A program made the translations under genes and the position numbers. The notes beneath the pieces are model-generated. The model was not told the DNA's origin and did no database searches. It worked only from the letters and a program-made list of their open reading frames with translations. From Mycolicibacterium llatzerense (GTDB lineage Bacteria > Actinomycetota > Actinomycetes > Mycobacteriales > Mycobacteriaceae), in NCBI RefSeq assembly GCF_000878195.1, contig NZ_JXST01000005.1, positions 124,001 through 188,000 on the forward strand: a DNA stretch of 64,000 nt. The letters are read 5' to 3'. This document shows positions 18,519 to 26,416 of this stretch, one piece after another (positions within the stretch are counted from its first letter, which is position 1; the number at the start of each line of letters is the position of its first letter).

Positions 18519-18608
18519 AAAAATGACACGAATTTGAGAAAAGCTGCGTATGACATTGGGTGAGAACACGGGTATCGCCGGAGCTCCCACTGTCGCGATG
18601 TGACAACC
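18519..18608. repeat. Repeat cluster in opposite orientation, right border of accessory cassette
   Basis: AATGACACGAATTTGAGAA (18522-18540), TATGACATTGGGTGAGAA (18549-18566) and GCGATGTGACAAC (18595-18607) are reverse-complement relatives of the units at 13239-13330: TGACAT..TTGAGAA is the complement of TTCTCAA..ATGTCA. The two groups enclose a 5.2-kb block of four genes. The copies are degenerate, so this would be an old or partial element. Confidence 0.5.
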
Positions 18609-18668
18609 GTTTTGGGAACGGACAGCCGAGCCCGAGCTGGCGCACCAGCTCAGGCTCGGCGGGCAGAA

Positions 18669-19592
18669 CTAGTTGGCGTGCAGCGCCTCGTTGAGGGTGA
18701 TGCCGGTGCCGTCGCGCTTGACGACCTCGACCGCGCCGCTGACGGAGTTCCGGCGGAACAGCAGGTTGTTCGAGCCGGACAGCTCCTTGGCCTTGACGGT
18801 CTGACCGTCGGCGGTGGTCACCTTGGTGCCGCCGGTGACGTACAGGCCCGCTTCGATGACGCAGTCGTCGCCCAGTGAGATGCCCAGGCCGGCGTTGGCG
18901 CCCAGCAGGCAGCGCTTGCCCACCGAGATGACCTCTTTGCCGCCGCCGGACAGCGTGCCCATGATCGACGCGCCGCCGCCGACGTCGGAGCCGTCATCGA
19001 CGACGACGCCCGCGGAGATGCGGCCCTCGACCATCGAGGTGCCCAGGGTGCCGGCATTGAAGTTGACGAAGCCCTCGTGCATGACGGTGGTGCCCGACGC
19101 GAGGTGCGCGCCCAGGCGGACGCGGTCGGCGTCGGCGATGCGCACGCCGGTCGGCAGCACGTAGTCGACCATGCGCGGGAACTTGTCGACGCCGAAGACG
19201 GTGACGGTGCCGCGGCGGCGCAGCTTGGCGCGGACGGTCTCGAAGCCCTCGACCGCGCAGGGGCCGAAGTTGGTCCACACCACGTTGGTCAGCAGGCCGA
19301 AGATGCCGTCCATGTTGGCGCCGTGAGGCGCGACCAGGCGGTGCGAGAGCAGGTGCAGCCGCAGGTAGGCGTCGTGTGCGTCGGCCGGCTTGTCGTCGAG
19401 CGAGGCGATGGTGGTGCGCACGACCTCGGTGCGCACGCCACGGTCCTCATCGGTGCCGACGAGAGCTTCCAGCTCAGCGGGGACCGGGCCGGCCGCGGCG
19501 TCAGCGGAGAGCTCCGGAGCGGGGAACCAGGTGTCCAGGACCGTTCCGTCGGCGGTGATGGTGGCGATGCCGATGCCAGATGCAGAAGTCAC
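18669..19592 (-). CDS. dapD: Tetrahydrodipicolinate N-succinyltransferase DapD
   Basis: 307 residues, near the 317 of Rv1201c. It transfers succinyl from succinyl-CoA to tetrahydrodipicolinate in diaminopimelate/lysine synthesis. The C-terminal left-handed beta helix is visible as repeats such as [34 protein letters not shown] and [16 protein letters not shown]. The GTG at 19592 gives [20 protein letters not shown], matching the family start; the longer frame to 19895 runs antisense into the next gene. In M. tuberculosis dapE lies directly beside dapD; here about 5.2 kb separates them. Confidence 0.92.
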   Translation of the reverse strand: MTSASGIGIATITADGTVLDTWFPAPELSADAAAGPVPAELEALVGTDEDRGVRTEVVRTTIASLDDKPADAHDAYLRLHLLSHRLVAPHGANMDGIFGLLTNVVWTNFGPCAVEGFETVRAKLRRRGTVTVFGVDKFPRMVDYVLPTGVRIADADRVRLGAHLASGTTVMHEGFVNFNAGTLGTSMVEGRISAGVVVDDGSDVGGGASIMGTLSGGGKEVISVGKRCLLGANAGLGISLGDDCVIEAGLYVTGGTKVTTADGQTVKAKELSGSNNLLFRRNSVSGAVEVVKRDGTGITLNEALHAN

Positions 19593-19622
19593 GTTGGCCA
19601 AGGTTACTGAACCAACGGTGGG

Positions 19623-19658
19623 CTGGGGGCACCACCCACGAGCGGGAGGTGCCCCCAG
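19623..19658 (-). terminator. Hairpin downstream of the flavin monooxygenase gene
   Basis: An exact 11-base arm, CTGGGGGCACC (19623-19633), pairs with GGTGCCCCCAG (19648-19658) across a 14-base loop. It lies just past the leftward monooxygenase stop (19676) and before the dapD start, so it would isolate dapD from read-through. No T-tract is visible. Confidence 0.6.
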
Positions 19659-19675
19659 ATCGCATGGAGTGCCGC

Positions 19676-21490
19676 TCACTGCAGGTGATGGACCTCCTGC
19701 AGGCCGAAGACCGGCGTCGGGATGCCTTCGTAGCGCGCCTTCAGCTGCAGCGCGAGGTACAGCGAGTAGTGCCGCGACTGGTGCAGGTTGCCGCCGTGGA
19801 ACCACAGGTTCTCCTGCTGCGTGGGCTTCCACATGTTGCGCTGCTCGCCCTCCCACGGGCCGGGGTCTTTGGCGGTCCCGCTGCCCAGGCCCCACACCTT
19901 GCCGACCCGGTCGGCGATCTCCTGGCCCATCAGGTCGGCGGCCCAGCCGTTCATCGAGCCGTAGCCGGTCGCGTAGACCACGACGTCGGCCGGCAGCTCG
20001 GTGCCATCGGCGAGGACCACCGCGTCTGCCGTCAGGTGCGACACCTGGCCGTGGGCCAGCTTGATCGAGCCATCGGCCACCAGCTCACACGCGCCGACGT
20101 CGATGTAGTAGCCCGAGCCGCGGCGCAGGTACTTCATGAACAGTCCGGAGTCGTCGTCGCCGAAGTCCAGCTCGAAGCCGGCAGCCTCCAGTCGATCGTA
20201 GAAGTCCTTGTCCCGCAACCGGATCGCGTCGTAGATGGGACGCTGGAAGTCGGCCATGATGGCGTAGGGCAGCGACGCGAAGGTCAGGTCGGCCTTCTCC
20301 GTCGTCATGCCCGCGGCCACCGCGCGCTCGGAGTACAGATCGCCCAGGCCGAGGTCCATCAGCGAATCCGACTTGACGACGTGCGTCGACGACCGCTGCA
20401 GCATCGTCACGTCGACGCCGTTCTCGTACAAGGCTTTACAGATGTCGTGCGCGGAGTTGTTGGACCCGACCACGACGACCTTCTTGCCGACGTATCGATC
20501 GGGCCCTGGGTGCTGACTCGAGTGGTGCTGTTCCCCGGCGAAGACGTCCTGGCCTGGAAGTGTTGGGATGCTGGGCTTTCCGGACATGCCTGTCGCCAGC
20601 ACCAGTTGGGTCGGGTGGAGAGTGAGCTGCTCGCCGTCGCGGTTGACTTCGACGGTCCAGTGGCCCGCATCGGAATCGTAAGTGGCCGACAGGCATTCGG
20701 TGCGCGACCAGTACGGCACCTCCATGACGCGCGTGTAGAACTCCAGCCAATCGCCGACCTTGTCCTTCGGCGCGAACACCGGCCAGTTGGCGGGGAACGG
20801 CAGGTAGGGCAGGTGGTCGTACCAGACGGGGTCGTGCAGGCACAGGGACTTGTAGCGCTTGCGCCACTGGTCGCCGGGCCGCTCGTGCTTGTCGACGACG
20901 ATGGCAGGCACCCCGAGCTGACGCAGCCGCGCACCGAGCGCGATGCCGCCCTGCCCGCCGCCGATCACCAGCACATACGGCTGCGCCTCGCGACCCAGCG
21001 TCGCCTCTTCCTCCGCACGCTTCTCGGCCCACGACCGCGGGTCGGGATCGGACCCGTGCACCGCGCCGAGCACGCGCGTCGCACCCTTGCGCTCCTCATG
21101 GCCCTTGAGTTCCTGCAGCGTCGTCAGCAGCGTCCAGCCTTCGTCTCCACGTAGCCGCAGATGCCCGGAGCCGCGCCCGGTGGCCGTCTCGAACTCGATG
21201 AACGCCGACGTCACATCGCCGTCCGCCGTGGCCGGTTCCCGGGTCCGGAACCCGGACGGGGTCGTGTCGGCCAGCCGTGCGCGCAGCATGCCGGCAATCT
21301 GGTCGCGACCCGCCACGGTCTTGAGATTCCAGGTGAACGCCACGAGGTCACGCCAGAAGCTGTCGACGGCGAACATCCCTGCGACGCCGTCGATGTCCTG
21401 CGCGGCCAGCGCCGCTTCGAAGTTCGCGAGCCAGGTCTCGACGCGCTCCTGCGGCGAGACGGCGGTAATCGGTTCAAGTGTGGAAGTCAT
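19676..21490 (-). CDS. NTF2-domain flavin-containing monooxygenase
   Basis: 604 residues. Residues about 15-140 form an NTF2/SnoaL-like domain ([28 protein letters not shown]). The rest is a two-dinucleotide-fold monooxygenase: FAD motif [17 protein letters not shown] motif [12 protein letters not shown], and a BVMO/FMO-type fingerprint [12 protein letters not shown] with His where Trp or Tyr is usual. ATGYGSMNG is the conserved C-terminal ATG motif. It probably oxygenates a ketone or other soft substrate using NADPH and O2. It is divergent from an alcohol dehydrogenase gene across a TTGCA-rich operator. The ATG at 21490 ([10 protein letters not shown]) is preferred to 21517. Confidence 0.82.
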   Translation of the reverse strand: MTSTLEPITAVSPQERVETWLANFEAALAAQDIDGVAGMFAVDSFWRDLVAFTWNLKTVAGRDQIAGMLRARLADTTPSGFRTREPATADGDVTSAFIEFETATGRGSGHLRLRGDEGWTLLTTLQELKGHEERKGATRVLGAVHGSDPDPRSWAEKRAEEEATLGREAQPYVLVIGGGQGGIALGARLRQLGVPAIVVDKHERPGDQWRKRYKSLCLHDPVWYDHLPYLPFPANWPVFAPKDKVGDWLEFYTRVMEVPYWSRTECLSATYDSDAGHWTVEVNRDGEQLTLHPTQLVLATGMSGKPSIPTLPGQDVFAGEQHHSSQHPGPDRYVGKKVVVVGSNNSAHDICKALYENGVDVTMLQRSSTHVVKSDSLMDLGLGDLYSERAVAAGMTTEKADLTFASLPYAIMADFQRPIYDAIRLRDKDFYDRLEAAGFELDFGDDDSGLFMKYLRRGSGYYIDVGACELVADGSIKLAHGQVSHLTADAVVLADGTELPADVVVYATGYGSMNGWAADLMGQEIADRVGKVWGLGSGTAKDPGPWEGEQRNMWKPTQQENLWFHGGNLHQSRHYSLYLALQLKARYEGIPTPVFGLQEVHHLQ

Positions 21491-21520
21491 GTGACCCAGA
21501 ACACACGCGCGGCGCAACCT

Positions 21521-21573
21521 CCGACAAGAGTTGCACCACGTTGCAGCGTTGCAACCCCCTGCAACTCTGTCGG
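21521..21573. promoter_or_regulatory. TTGCA-rich inverted repeat between monooxygenase and alcohol dehydrogenase genes
   Basis: The left arm CCGACAaGAGTTGCA (21521-21535) matches the right arm TGCAACTCTGTCGG (21560-21573) in inverse, apart from one extra A. Inside lie another TTGCA (21541-21545) and the palindrome GTTGCAAC (21548-21555). The segment sits centrally between divergent starts at 21490 and 21605. It is the best candidate binding region for the GAF-domain activator encoded at 23481. Confidence 0.6.
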
Positions 21574-21604
21574 GGTGTGGTCGCCGTCACATAGAACTGG
21601 TGAC

Positions 21605-22651
21605 ATGAGAGCAGCTGTCTATTACGGACCCAACAAAGTCGCGGTCGAGGACGTCGCCGTTCCGGACCCCGGGCCGGGCACGGTCCAGCTGCAGGTCGGC
21701 TTCAACGGCATCTGCGGCACCGACCTGCACGAGTACTACGCCGGCCCCATCTTCGTCCCCACCCAGCCGCATCCGCTGACCCATCAAGAGCTGCCGCTGA
21801 CGCTTGGCCACGAATTCTCCGGCACCATCACGGCTGTCGGTGCCGGCGTCACCGAGTGGCGTGAGGGCGACCGGGTGGCCGTCGAGCCGATCTACAAATG
21901 CGGCCACTGCGGACCCTGCGCGGCGGGTAACTACAACGTCTGTCAGCAGATCGGCTTCCACGGCCTGATGTCCGACGGCGGTATGGCCGAGTACACCGTG
22001 GTGCCGACGAACATGCTGCATCGGCTGCCGGACAACGTCTCGCTGGAACTCGGGGCGCTCGTCGAACCGATGTCGGTGGCCTACCACGCGGCGACCCTCG
22101 GCGACGTCAGCCCTGGCGACACCGCGATGGTCTTCGGCGCCGGGCCCATCGGCATCGGACTGTGGTTCGCCCTGCGCGGCAAGGGACTTCAGGATGTCTT
22201 CGTCGTCGAGCCGTCGCCGGTCCGGCGGGCCGCCATCGAAGCACTCGGCGCCACCACGCTGGACCCGACGACCACCGACGTGCCCGGCTTGATCGCCGAC
22301 CACACCTACGGCGCCGGCGCCGACGCGGTGTTCGACGCCGCCGGCGTCACACCCGCTGTGGAGACGGCGCTGGCGTGCGTCGGGTCCCGCAAGCCGATGG
22401 TGAGCGTCGCCATCTACGAAAAGCCATTGCAGACACCACTTTTGAACCTGGTAATGAACGAATCCCGCATCCAAGGGTCGCTGTGCTACACCGGCGCCGA
22501 CTTCGAGGCGGTCATCGCCTTGATGGCTCAGGGCGCCTACGACACCACCGGATGGGTCGCCCAGATTCCGATCGGTGAGGTGGTCGCCGAAGGATTCGAA
22601 GCGCTGCATGCGGGGAACAAGATGAAGGTTTTGGTCGACCCGACGCGATGA
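21605..22651 (+). CDS. Zinc-dependent alcohol dehydrogenase (2,3-butanediol dehydrogenase type)
   Basis: 348-residue medium-chain dehydrogenase. Catalytic zinc ligands are in GICGTDLHE and LGHEFSGTI; the structural zinc cysteines are CGHCGPCAAGNYNVC at about residues 99-113. The NAD fold is VFGAGPIGIG. EYYAGPIFVP near the N-terminus is typical of (R,R)-butanediol/acetoin dehydrogenases, but other secondary alcohols are possible. The ATG at 21605 begins the family homology. The stop overlaps the downstream SDR start (ATGA), so the two dehydrogenases are coupled. Confidence 0.85.
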   Translation: MRAAVYYGPNKVAVEDVAVPDPGPGTVQLQVGFNGICGTDLHEYYAGPIFVPTQPHPLTHQELPLTLGHEFSGTITAVGAGVTEWREGDRVAVEPIYKCGHCGPCAAGNYNVCQQIGFHGLMSDGGMAEYTVVPTNMLHRLPDNVSLELGALVEPMSVAYHAATLGDVSPGDTAMVFGAGPIGIGLWFALRGKGLQDVFVVEPSPVRRAAIEALGATTLDPTTTDVPGLIADHTYGAGADAVFDAAGVTPAVETALACVGSRKPMVSVAIYEKPLQTPLLNLVMNESRIQGSLCYTGADFEAVIALMAQGAYDTTGWVAQIPIGEVVAEGFEALHAGNKMKVLVDPTR

Positions 22652-23460
22652 GCGGAGAAACAGAAATGACACTGGCAGGCAAAGTAGCCCTGGTCACCGG
22701 CGCCGGCCGGGGGATCGGACGCGGTATCGCACTGCGGTTGGCCCGCGACGGCGCCGACGTCGCGCTCGTCGACGTCGAAGCCGATCCATTGGCGGAGGTG
22801 GCCGCCGAGGTCTCCGAGATCGGCTGCAAATTCACGACTTTCGTCGCGGATGTCAGTCACCGGGATCAGGTGTTCGCCGCGGTCGACTACGTCGCGACCG
22901 AACTCGGCGGGCTGGACATCATGGTCAACAACGCCGGTGTCGCGATGGTCGGCCCGCTCGTCGACGTCACACCAGACGACCTGCAGCGGTTGTGGGCGAT
23001 CAACGTCGACGGCGTGCTGTGGGGCATCCAGGCTGCCGTCGCGAAATTCAAGGAACTCGGCAATCAAGACAACGGGAAGATCAGCAAGATCATCAACGCC
23101 TCGTCGATCGCCGGGCATGACGGGTTCGCGATGCTCGGGCCGTACAGCGCCACCAAATTCGCGGTGCGGGCCTTGACTCAAGCCGCGGCCAAGGAGCACG
23201 CCGCCGACGGCATCACCGTGAATGCTTACTGTCCCGGCGTGGTGGGCACCGACATGTGGGTCGAGATCGACCAGCGATTCGCCGACCTGACCGGCGCCCC
23301 GGTGGGCGAGACCTACGCCAAGTTCGTCGGCGGGATTGCCCTGGGCCGGGCCGAAACCCCTGACGACGTAGCCGGATTCGTGTCCTATCTGGCCGGCCCC
23401 GACGCCGACTACATGACCGGGCAGGCCGGTCTGATCGACGGCGGTCTGGTTTATCGCTGA
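22648..23460 (+). CDS. Short-chain dehydrogenase/reductase (acetoin/diacetyl reductase-like)
   Basis: 270-residue classical SDR. The cofactor motif is TGAGRGIGRGIA, NNAGVAM is the structural motif, Ser is in NASSIAGHDG, and the catalytic Tyr/Lys pair is in YSATKFAV. Resemblance to acetoin reductases fits its coupling to a butanediol-type dehydrogenase. The start is either 22648 (ATG overlapping the previous stop) or 22666 (MTLAGKV). It is followed after 20 bases by the GAF regulator gene, suggesting a three-gene operon. Confidence 0.85.
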   Translation: MSGETEMTLAGKVALVTGAGRGIGRGIALRLARDGADVALVDVEADPLAEVAAEVSEIGCKFTTFVADVSHRDQVFAAVDYVATELGGLDIMVNNAGVAMVGPLVDVTPDDLQRLWAINVDGVLWGIQAAVAKFKELGNQDNGKISKIINASSIAGHDGFAMLGPYSATKFAVRALTQAAAKEHAADGITVNAYCPGVVGTDMWVEIDQRFADLTGAPVGETYAKFVGGIALGRAETPDDVAGFVSYLAGPDADYMTGQAGLIDGGLVYR

Positions 23461-23480
23461 CATGCGGAGCACAATCGGCG

Positions 23481-24794
23481 ATGATGCAGAGCCCGGCCGT
23501 GCCTGAACCAGCGGTAGCTGTTGGCGAGGACCCGCGCAGTTACGCGCGGTTGATGTCGGCTGTCTACGACGCCACCATGTCCGGCGGGCGCGCCCCGGCG
23601 CGGCCCCGCGACGTGATCGGCGACTCCTGGCAGCGCATGCTGGCCCGCGGGGTCAACCCGGACACCCACATCCCACCGGTCATCGAAGCGACCGGGCTCG
23701 ACGCGTTGCGAAAGGCATCGGGCTTGCTCACGGTGCTCGACGACGTGTCGCGCGGGCTGGAATCCATTGTCGCCGAAGGGGACAACATCCTGGTGCTGGC
23801 CGACGCCCGGGGCCGGGTGCTGTGGCGATCCGGGTCGCCCGCGGTGCTGGGCAAGGCCGACCGGCTCGGGTTCGTCGAGGGCGCCAATTGGGGCGAGGGC
23901 GCCGTCGGCACCAACGCCATCGGCACCGCACTCGCATCCAACCGGGCCGTGCAGGTGTTCTCCGCCGAGCATTTCCTGCGCAGCCACCACGCCTGGACCT
24001 GCGCGGGCGCCCCGGTCCGCGACCCGCGCACCGGCCAGGTCATCGGCGTCGTCGACGTCTCCGGGCCGGCCGCGACGGTGCATCCCACCACCGTCGCGCT
24101 GGTCGACGCAGTGGCCCGGCTGGCCGAAGCGCACCTGCGCGAGCAGCACGATCGCACGCTGAACCGGCTGCGGATGGTCGCTGCCCCGATCCTGGCCCGG
24201 ATCGGCAGTCCCGCACTGGCGGTCGACGCCGACGGCTGGGTGGCCGCCGTCGACCAGATGCCGCTGCACAACCGGATTCTGCTGCCCGACGAACTGGCCC
24301 CGGGCCGGGTCTGGATCCCCACGTTGGGGCGGTGCGACGTCGAGTTGCTGCCCGGCGGGTGGCTGGTCCGGCCATCCACTGCCGCCTCCGACGACGACGC
24401 GACCGCCACCCGCGTCGTGCTGGACCTGCGCGGTGCGCCCGTCCTCGAGATGGCGGGGCAGTTCGGTGGGTGGCGCCACGACATCTCGCTGCGGCACGCC
24501 GAAATCCTGCTGGTCCTGTCGATCCACCGGAACGGTCGATCGGCATCGGAGCTGGCCGAGGACCTCTACGGTGACCGGAGTCGGGTGGTCACCGTGCGCG
24601 CTGAACTCTCCCGGATGCGAAAGCAATTGGCTGGCTTGATCCTTGGCAAGCCCTACCGGTTCGGCGACGATGCCGTCATCGACGTGCTCTACCCGGCCGA
24701 TCGCTCGACCCTGCTGGGCGCCTCCACAGCGCCGGCCATCCGGGCCCTGCGCGCTTCCTCGCGAACAGACGCAAAACTGTCACTTTCGCCGTGA
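23481..24794 (+). CDS. GAF-domain transcriptional regulator (AcoR-like, without AAA+ domain)
   Basis: 437 residues. The N-terminal part (SYARLMSAVYDATMSGG, DVIGDSWQRMLARGVNPD) and the GAF domain (GANWGEGAVGTNAIGTAL, QVFSAEHFLRSHHAWTC, VIGVVDVSGPA) match AcoR-type acetoin regulators. The sigma-54 AAA+ module is absent; about 200 residues lead to a C-terminal DNA-binding region (RHAEILLVLSIHRNGRSASE, LYGDRSRVVTVRAELSRMRK). This suits mycobacteria, which lack sigma-54. It probably controls the alcohol dehydrogenase operon and the divergent monooxygenase. The last dozen codons lie inside a large palindrome, so the C-terminal tail (SSRTDAKLSLSP) is repeat-derived. Confidence 0.82.
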   Translation: MMQSPAVPEPAVAVGEDPRSYARLMSAVYDATMSGGRAPARPRDVIGDSWQRMLARGVNPDTHIPPVIEATGLDALRKASGLLTVLDDVSRGLESIVAEGDNILVLADARGRVLWRSGSPAVLGKADRLGFVEGANWGEGAVGTNAIGTALASNRAVQVFSAEHFLRSHHAWTCAGAPVRDPRTGQVIGVVDVSGPAATVHPTTVALVDAVARLAEAHLREQHDRTLNRLRMVAAPILARIGSPALAVDADGWVAAVDQMPLHNRILLPDELAPGRVWIPTLGRCDVELLPGGWLVRPSTAASDDDATATRVVLDLRGAPVLEMAGQFGGWRHDISLRHAEILLVLSIHRNGRSASELAEDLYGDRSRVVTVRAELSRMRKQLAGLILGKPYRFGDDAVIDVLYPADRSTLLGASTAPAIRALRASSRTDAKLSLSP

Positions 24795-24822
24795 AAGCGA
24801 CAGTTTTGCGTCTGCTCGCGAG
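24758..24822. repeat. Near-perfect palindrome with 30-bp arms at the end of the regulator gene
   Basis: The left arm 24758-24787 and right arm 24793-24822 are complementary at 28 of 30 positions, with both differences allowing G-U pairs in RNA. The loop is 5 bases. The core of the arm is CAGACGCAAAACTGTC. It spans the regulator stop codon (24792-24794) and ends 27 bases before dapE. It could act as a terminator, but its size and symmetry suggest a dispersed palindromic element. Confidence 0.75.
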
Positions 24823-24849
24823 AAAAACGGGACCAGCTAACCTGGCTGA

Positions 24850-25914
24850 ATGCTGGATCTCACCGCAGACCCGATTGCTCTGACCGCCGCGCTGGTCGAC
24901 ATTCCCAGCGAATCGCGGCACGAGCAGCTCATCGCCGACGAGATCGAGACCGCGCTCAAGGCGCAGGCCCCGCACTTCGAAGTGATTCGCAACGGCGACG
25001 CGGTGCTGGCCCGGACCAACTTGGGCCGGCCGTCGCGAGTGCTGCTCGCCGGGCACACCGACACCGTCCCCGCCGCCGACAACCTGCCCAGCCGAATCGA
25101 AGGCGACGAACTCTGGGGCTGCGGCACCTCCGACATGAAGGCCGGCGACGCGGTGTTCCTGCACCTGGCGGCCACCATCGCCGAGCCGACGCACGACATC
25201 ACCCTCGTCATGTACGACTGCGAAGAGATCGAGTCCAGCGCCAACGGTCTCGGCCGTATCGAGCGTGAACTGCCCGACTGGCTCAAGGCCGACGTCGCGA
25301 TTCTCGGCGAGCCATCGGGCGGCCTCATCGAAGCCGGCTGCCAGGGCACGTTGCGCGTCATCGTCCACGCCACCGGCACGCGCGCGCATTCGGCGCGATC
25401 GTGGCTGGGCGACAACGCGATTCACAAGCTCGGCGCCGTGCTGGATCGGCTCACCGCCTACCAGTCGCGCTCGGTCGACATCGACGGCTGCGTCTACCGC
25501 GAGGGCCTCTCCGCGGTCCGGATCGACGGCGGCATCGCGGGCAACGTCATCCCCGATGCCGCGTCGGTCACCGTCAACTTCCGGTTTGCCCCGGACCGCA
25601 GCATCGAGCAGGCACTCGCGCACGTGCACGAGGTCTTTGCCGGTCTCGATGTGACCATCGAGCTGACCGATTCCGCAGCCGGTGCGCTGCCCGGTCTGGC
25701 GGAACCGGCCGCGGCCGCGCTGGTGGCGGCCGCCGGGGGACAGGTGCGGGCCAAGTACGGCTGGACCGACGTGGCGCGCTTTGCCGCCCTTGGCATTCCG
25801 GCGGTCAACTACGGGCCGGGTGACCCGAACCTCGCACACAAGGTCGACGAGCGGGTGTCGACGCCGGACATCACCGCCGTCACCGACATCTTGCGGCGGT
25901 ACCTGACAAGTTGA
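24850..25914 (+). CDS. dapE: Succinyl-diaminopimelate desuccinylase DapE
   Basis: 354-residue M20 metallopeptidase, the length expected of Rv1202. It releases succinate from N-succinyl-LL-diaminopimelate. Zinc ligands appear in [33 protein letters not shown] (catalytic Glu and ligand), LGEPSGG, and the C-terminal His in [10 protein letters not shown]. The dimerisation lid runs roughly from 170 to 290. The start at 24850 follows the large palindrome, so its promoter must lie within or very near the repeat. The stop overlaps the S4 gene start (TTGA). Confidence 0.92.
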   Translation: MLDLTADPIALTAALVDIPSESRHEQLIADEIETALKAQAPHFEVIRNGDAVLARTNLGRPSRVLLAGHTDTVPAADNLPSRIEGDELWGCGTSDMKAGDAVFLHLAATIAEPTHDITLVMYDCEEIESSANGLGRIERELPDWLKADVAILGEPSGGLIEAGCQGTLRVIVHATGTRAHSARSWLGDNAIHKLGAVLDRLTAYQSRSVDIDGCVYREGLSAVRIDGGIAGNVIPDAASVTVNFRFAPDRSIEQALAHVHEVFAGLDVTIELTDSAAGALPGLAEPAAAALVAAAGGQVRAKYGWTDVARFAALGIPAVNYGPGDPNLAHKVDERVSTPDITAVTDILRRYLTS

Positions 25915-26273
25915 GTAGCGTCCGCGTCGACAGCTGGATTTTCGCGGTCCGGATCACCAAGACCCGGGCGCTGGCTGCCGCTGCGTGCCGGGCCGGACAG
26001 GTCCGCGTCAACGGCGTCACCGTCAAACCGGCCCAGCTGGTCAGTCCGGGTGACGAGGTTCGCGTCCGGATCGAGGGCCGTGAGCGCATCGTCGAGGTCA
26101 TCCGTCCGATCGCCAAGCGGGTGGGCGCGGCCGTCGTGCCGGAATGCCTGATCGACCGCAGCCCGCCGCCACCGGCCAAAGAGACGATGCCCGCGGTGCC
26201 CATCCGGGACCGGGGCGCCGGCCGGCCCACCAAACGTGAACGGCGACAGCTGGATCAGCTGCGTGGCTACTGA
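25911..26273 (+). CDS. S4-domain RNA-binding protein (Hsp15-like)
   Basis: 120 residues. The S4 fold occupies about 4-60: [47 protein letters not shown] basic C-terminal tail ends in [15 protein letters not shown]. Hsp15-type proteins rescue stalled 50S subunits carrying peptidyl-tRNA in other bacteria; that role is only inferred here. Translation apparently begins at a TTG overlapping the dapE stop, with no other conventional start before the S4 domain. Confidence 0.85.
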   Translation: MSSVRVDSWIFAVRITKTRALAAAACRAGQVRVNGVTVKPAQLVSPGDEVRVRIEGRERIVEVIRPIAKRVGAAVVPECLIDRSPPPPAKETMPAVPIRDRGAGRPTKRERRQLDQLRGY

Positions 26274-26296
26274 GCGACGATAAATCAGTTGCATCC

Positions 26297-26416
26297 GTGC
26301 GTATGGTGGGTTTTGCAACTGCTGTCAACCGAGGTGGGCCGAAAACATGCTGGGAGAAGACATCTCCGGATAACCGGAGTACGCCCTCGCCCTGTCACTC
26401 TCACGAGAGCTCTTGC
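26297..26416 (+). promoter_or_regulatory. Structured leader of the ABC-F gene, possible attenuator
   Basis: The 143-base gap upstream of the ABC-F gene contains a strict hairpin CTCCGG-ATAA-CCGGAG (26364-26379) and overlapping short palindromes around CTCTCACGAGAGCTCTTG (26398-26415) that touch the start region. A frame beginning GTG at 26297 (MRMVGFATAV) stays open into the ABC-F gene in the same frame, so a leader or N-extended product is possible. ABC-F resistance genes are often controlled by ribosome-mediated attenuation; this is an inference. Confidence 0.4.

Noticed and set aside
19580..21154. Long rightward open frame of 524 codons
   Set aside because: It lies antisense to the clearly homologous flavin monooxygenase and encodes an Arg/Val/Gln-rich sequence with no recognisable domain, typical of high-GC shadow frames.
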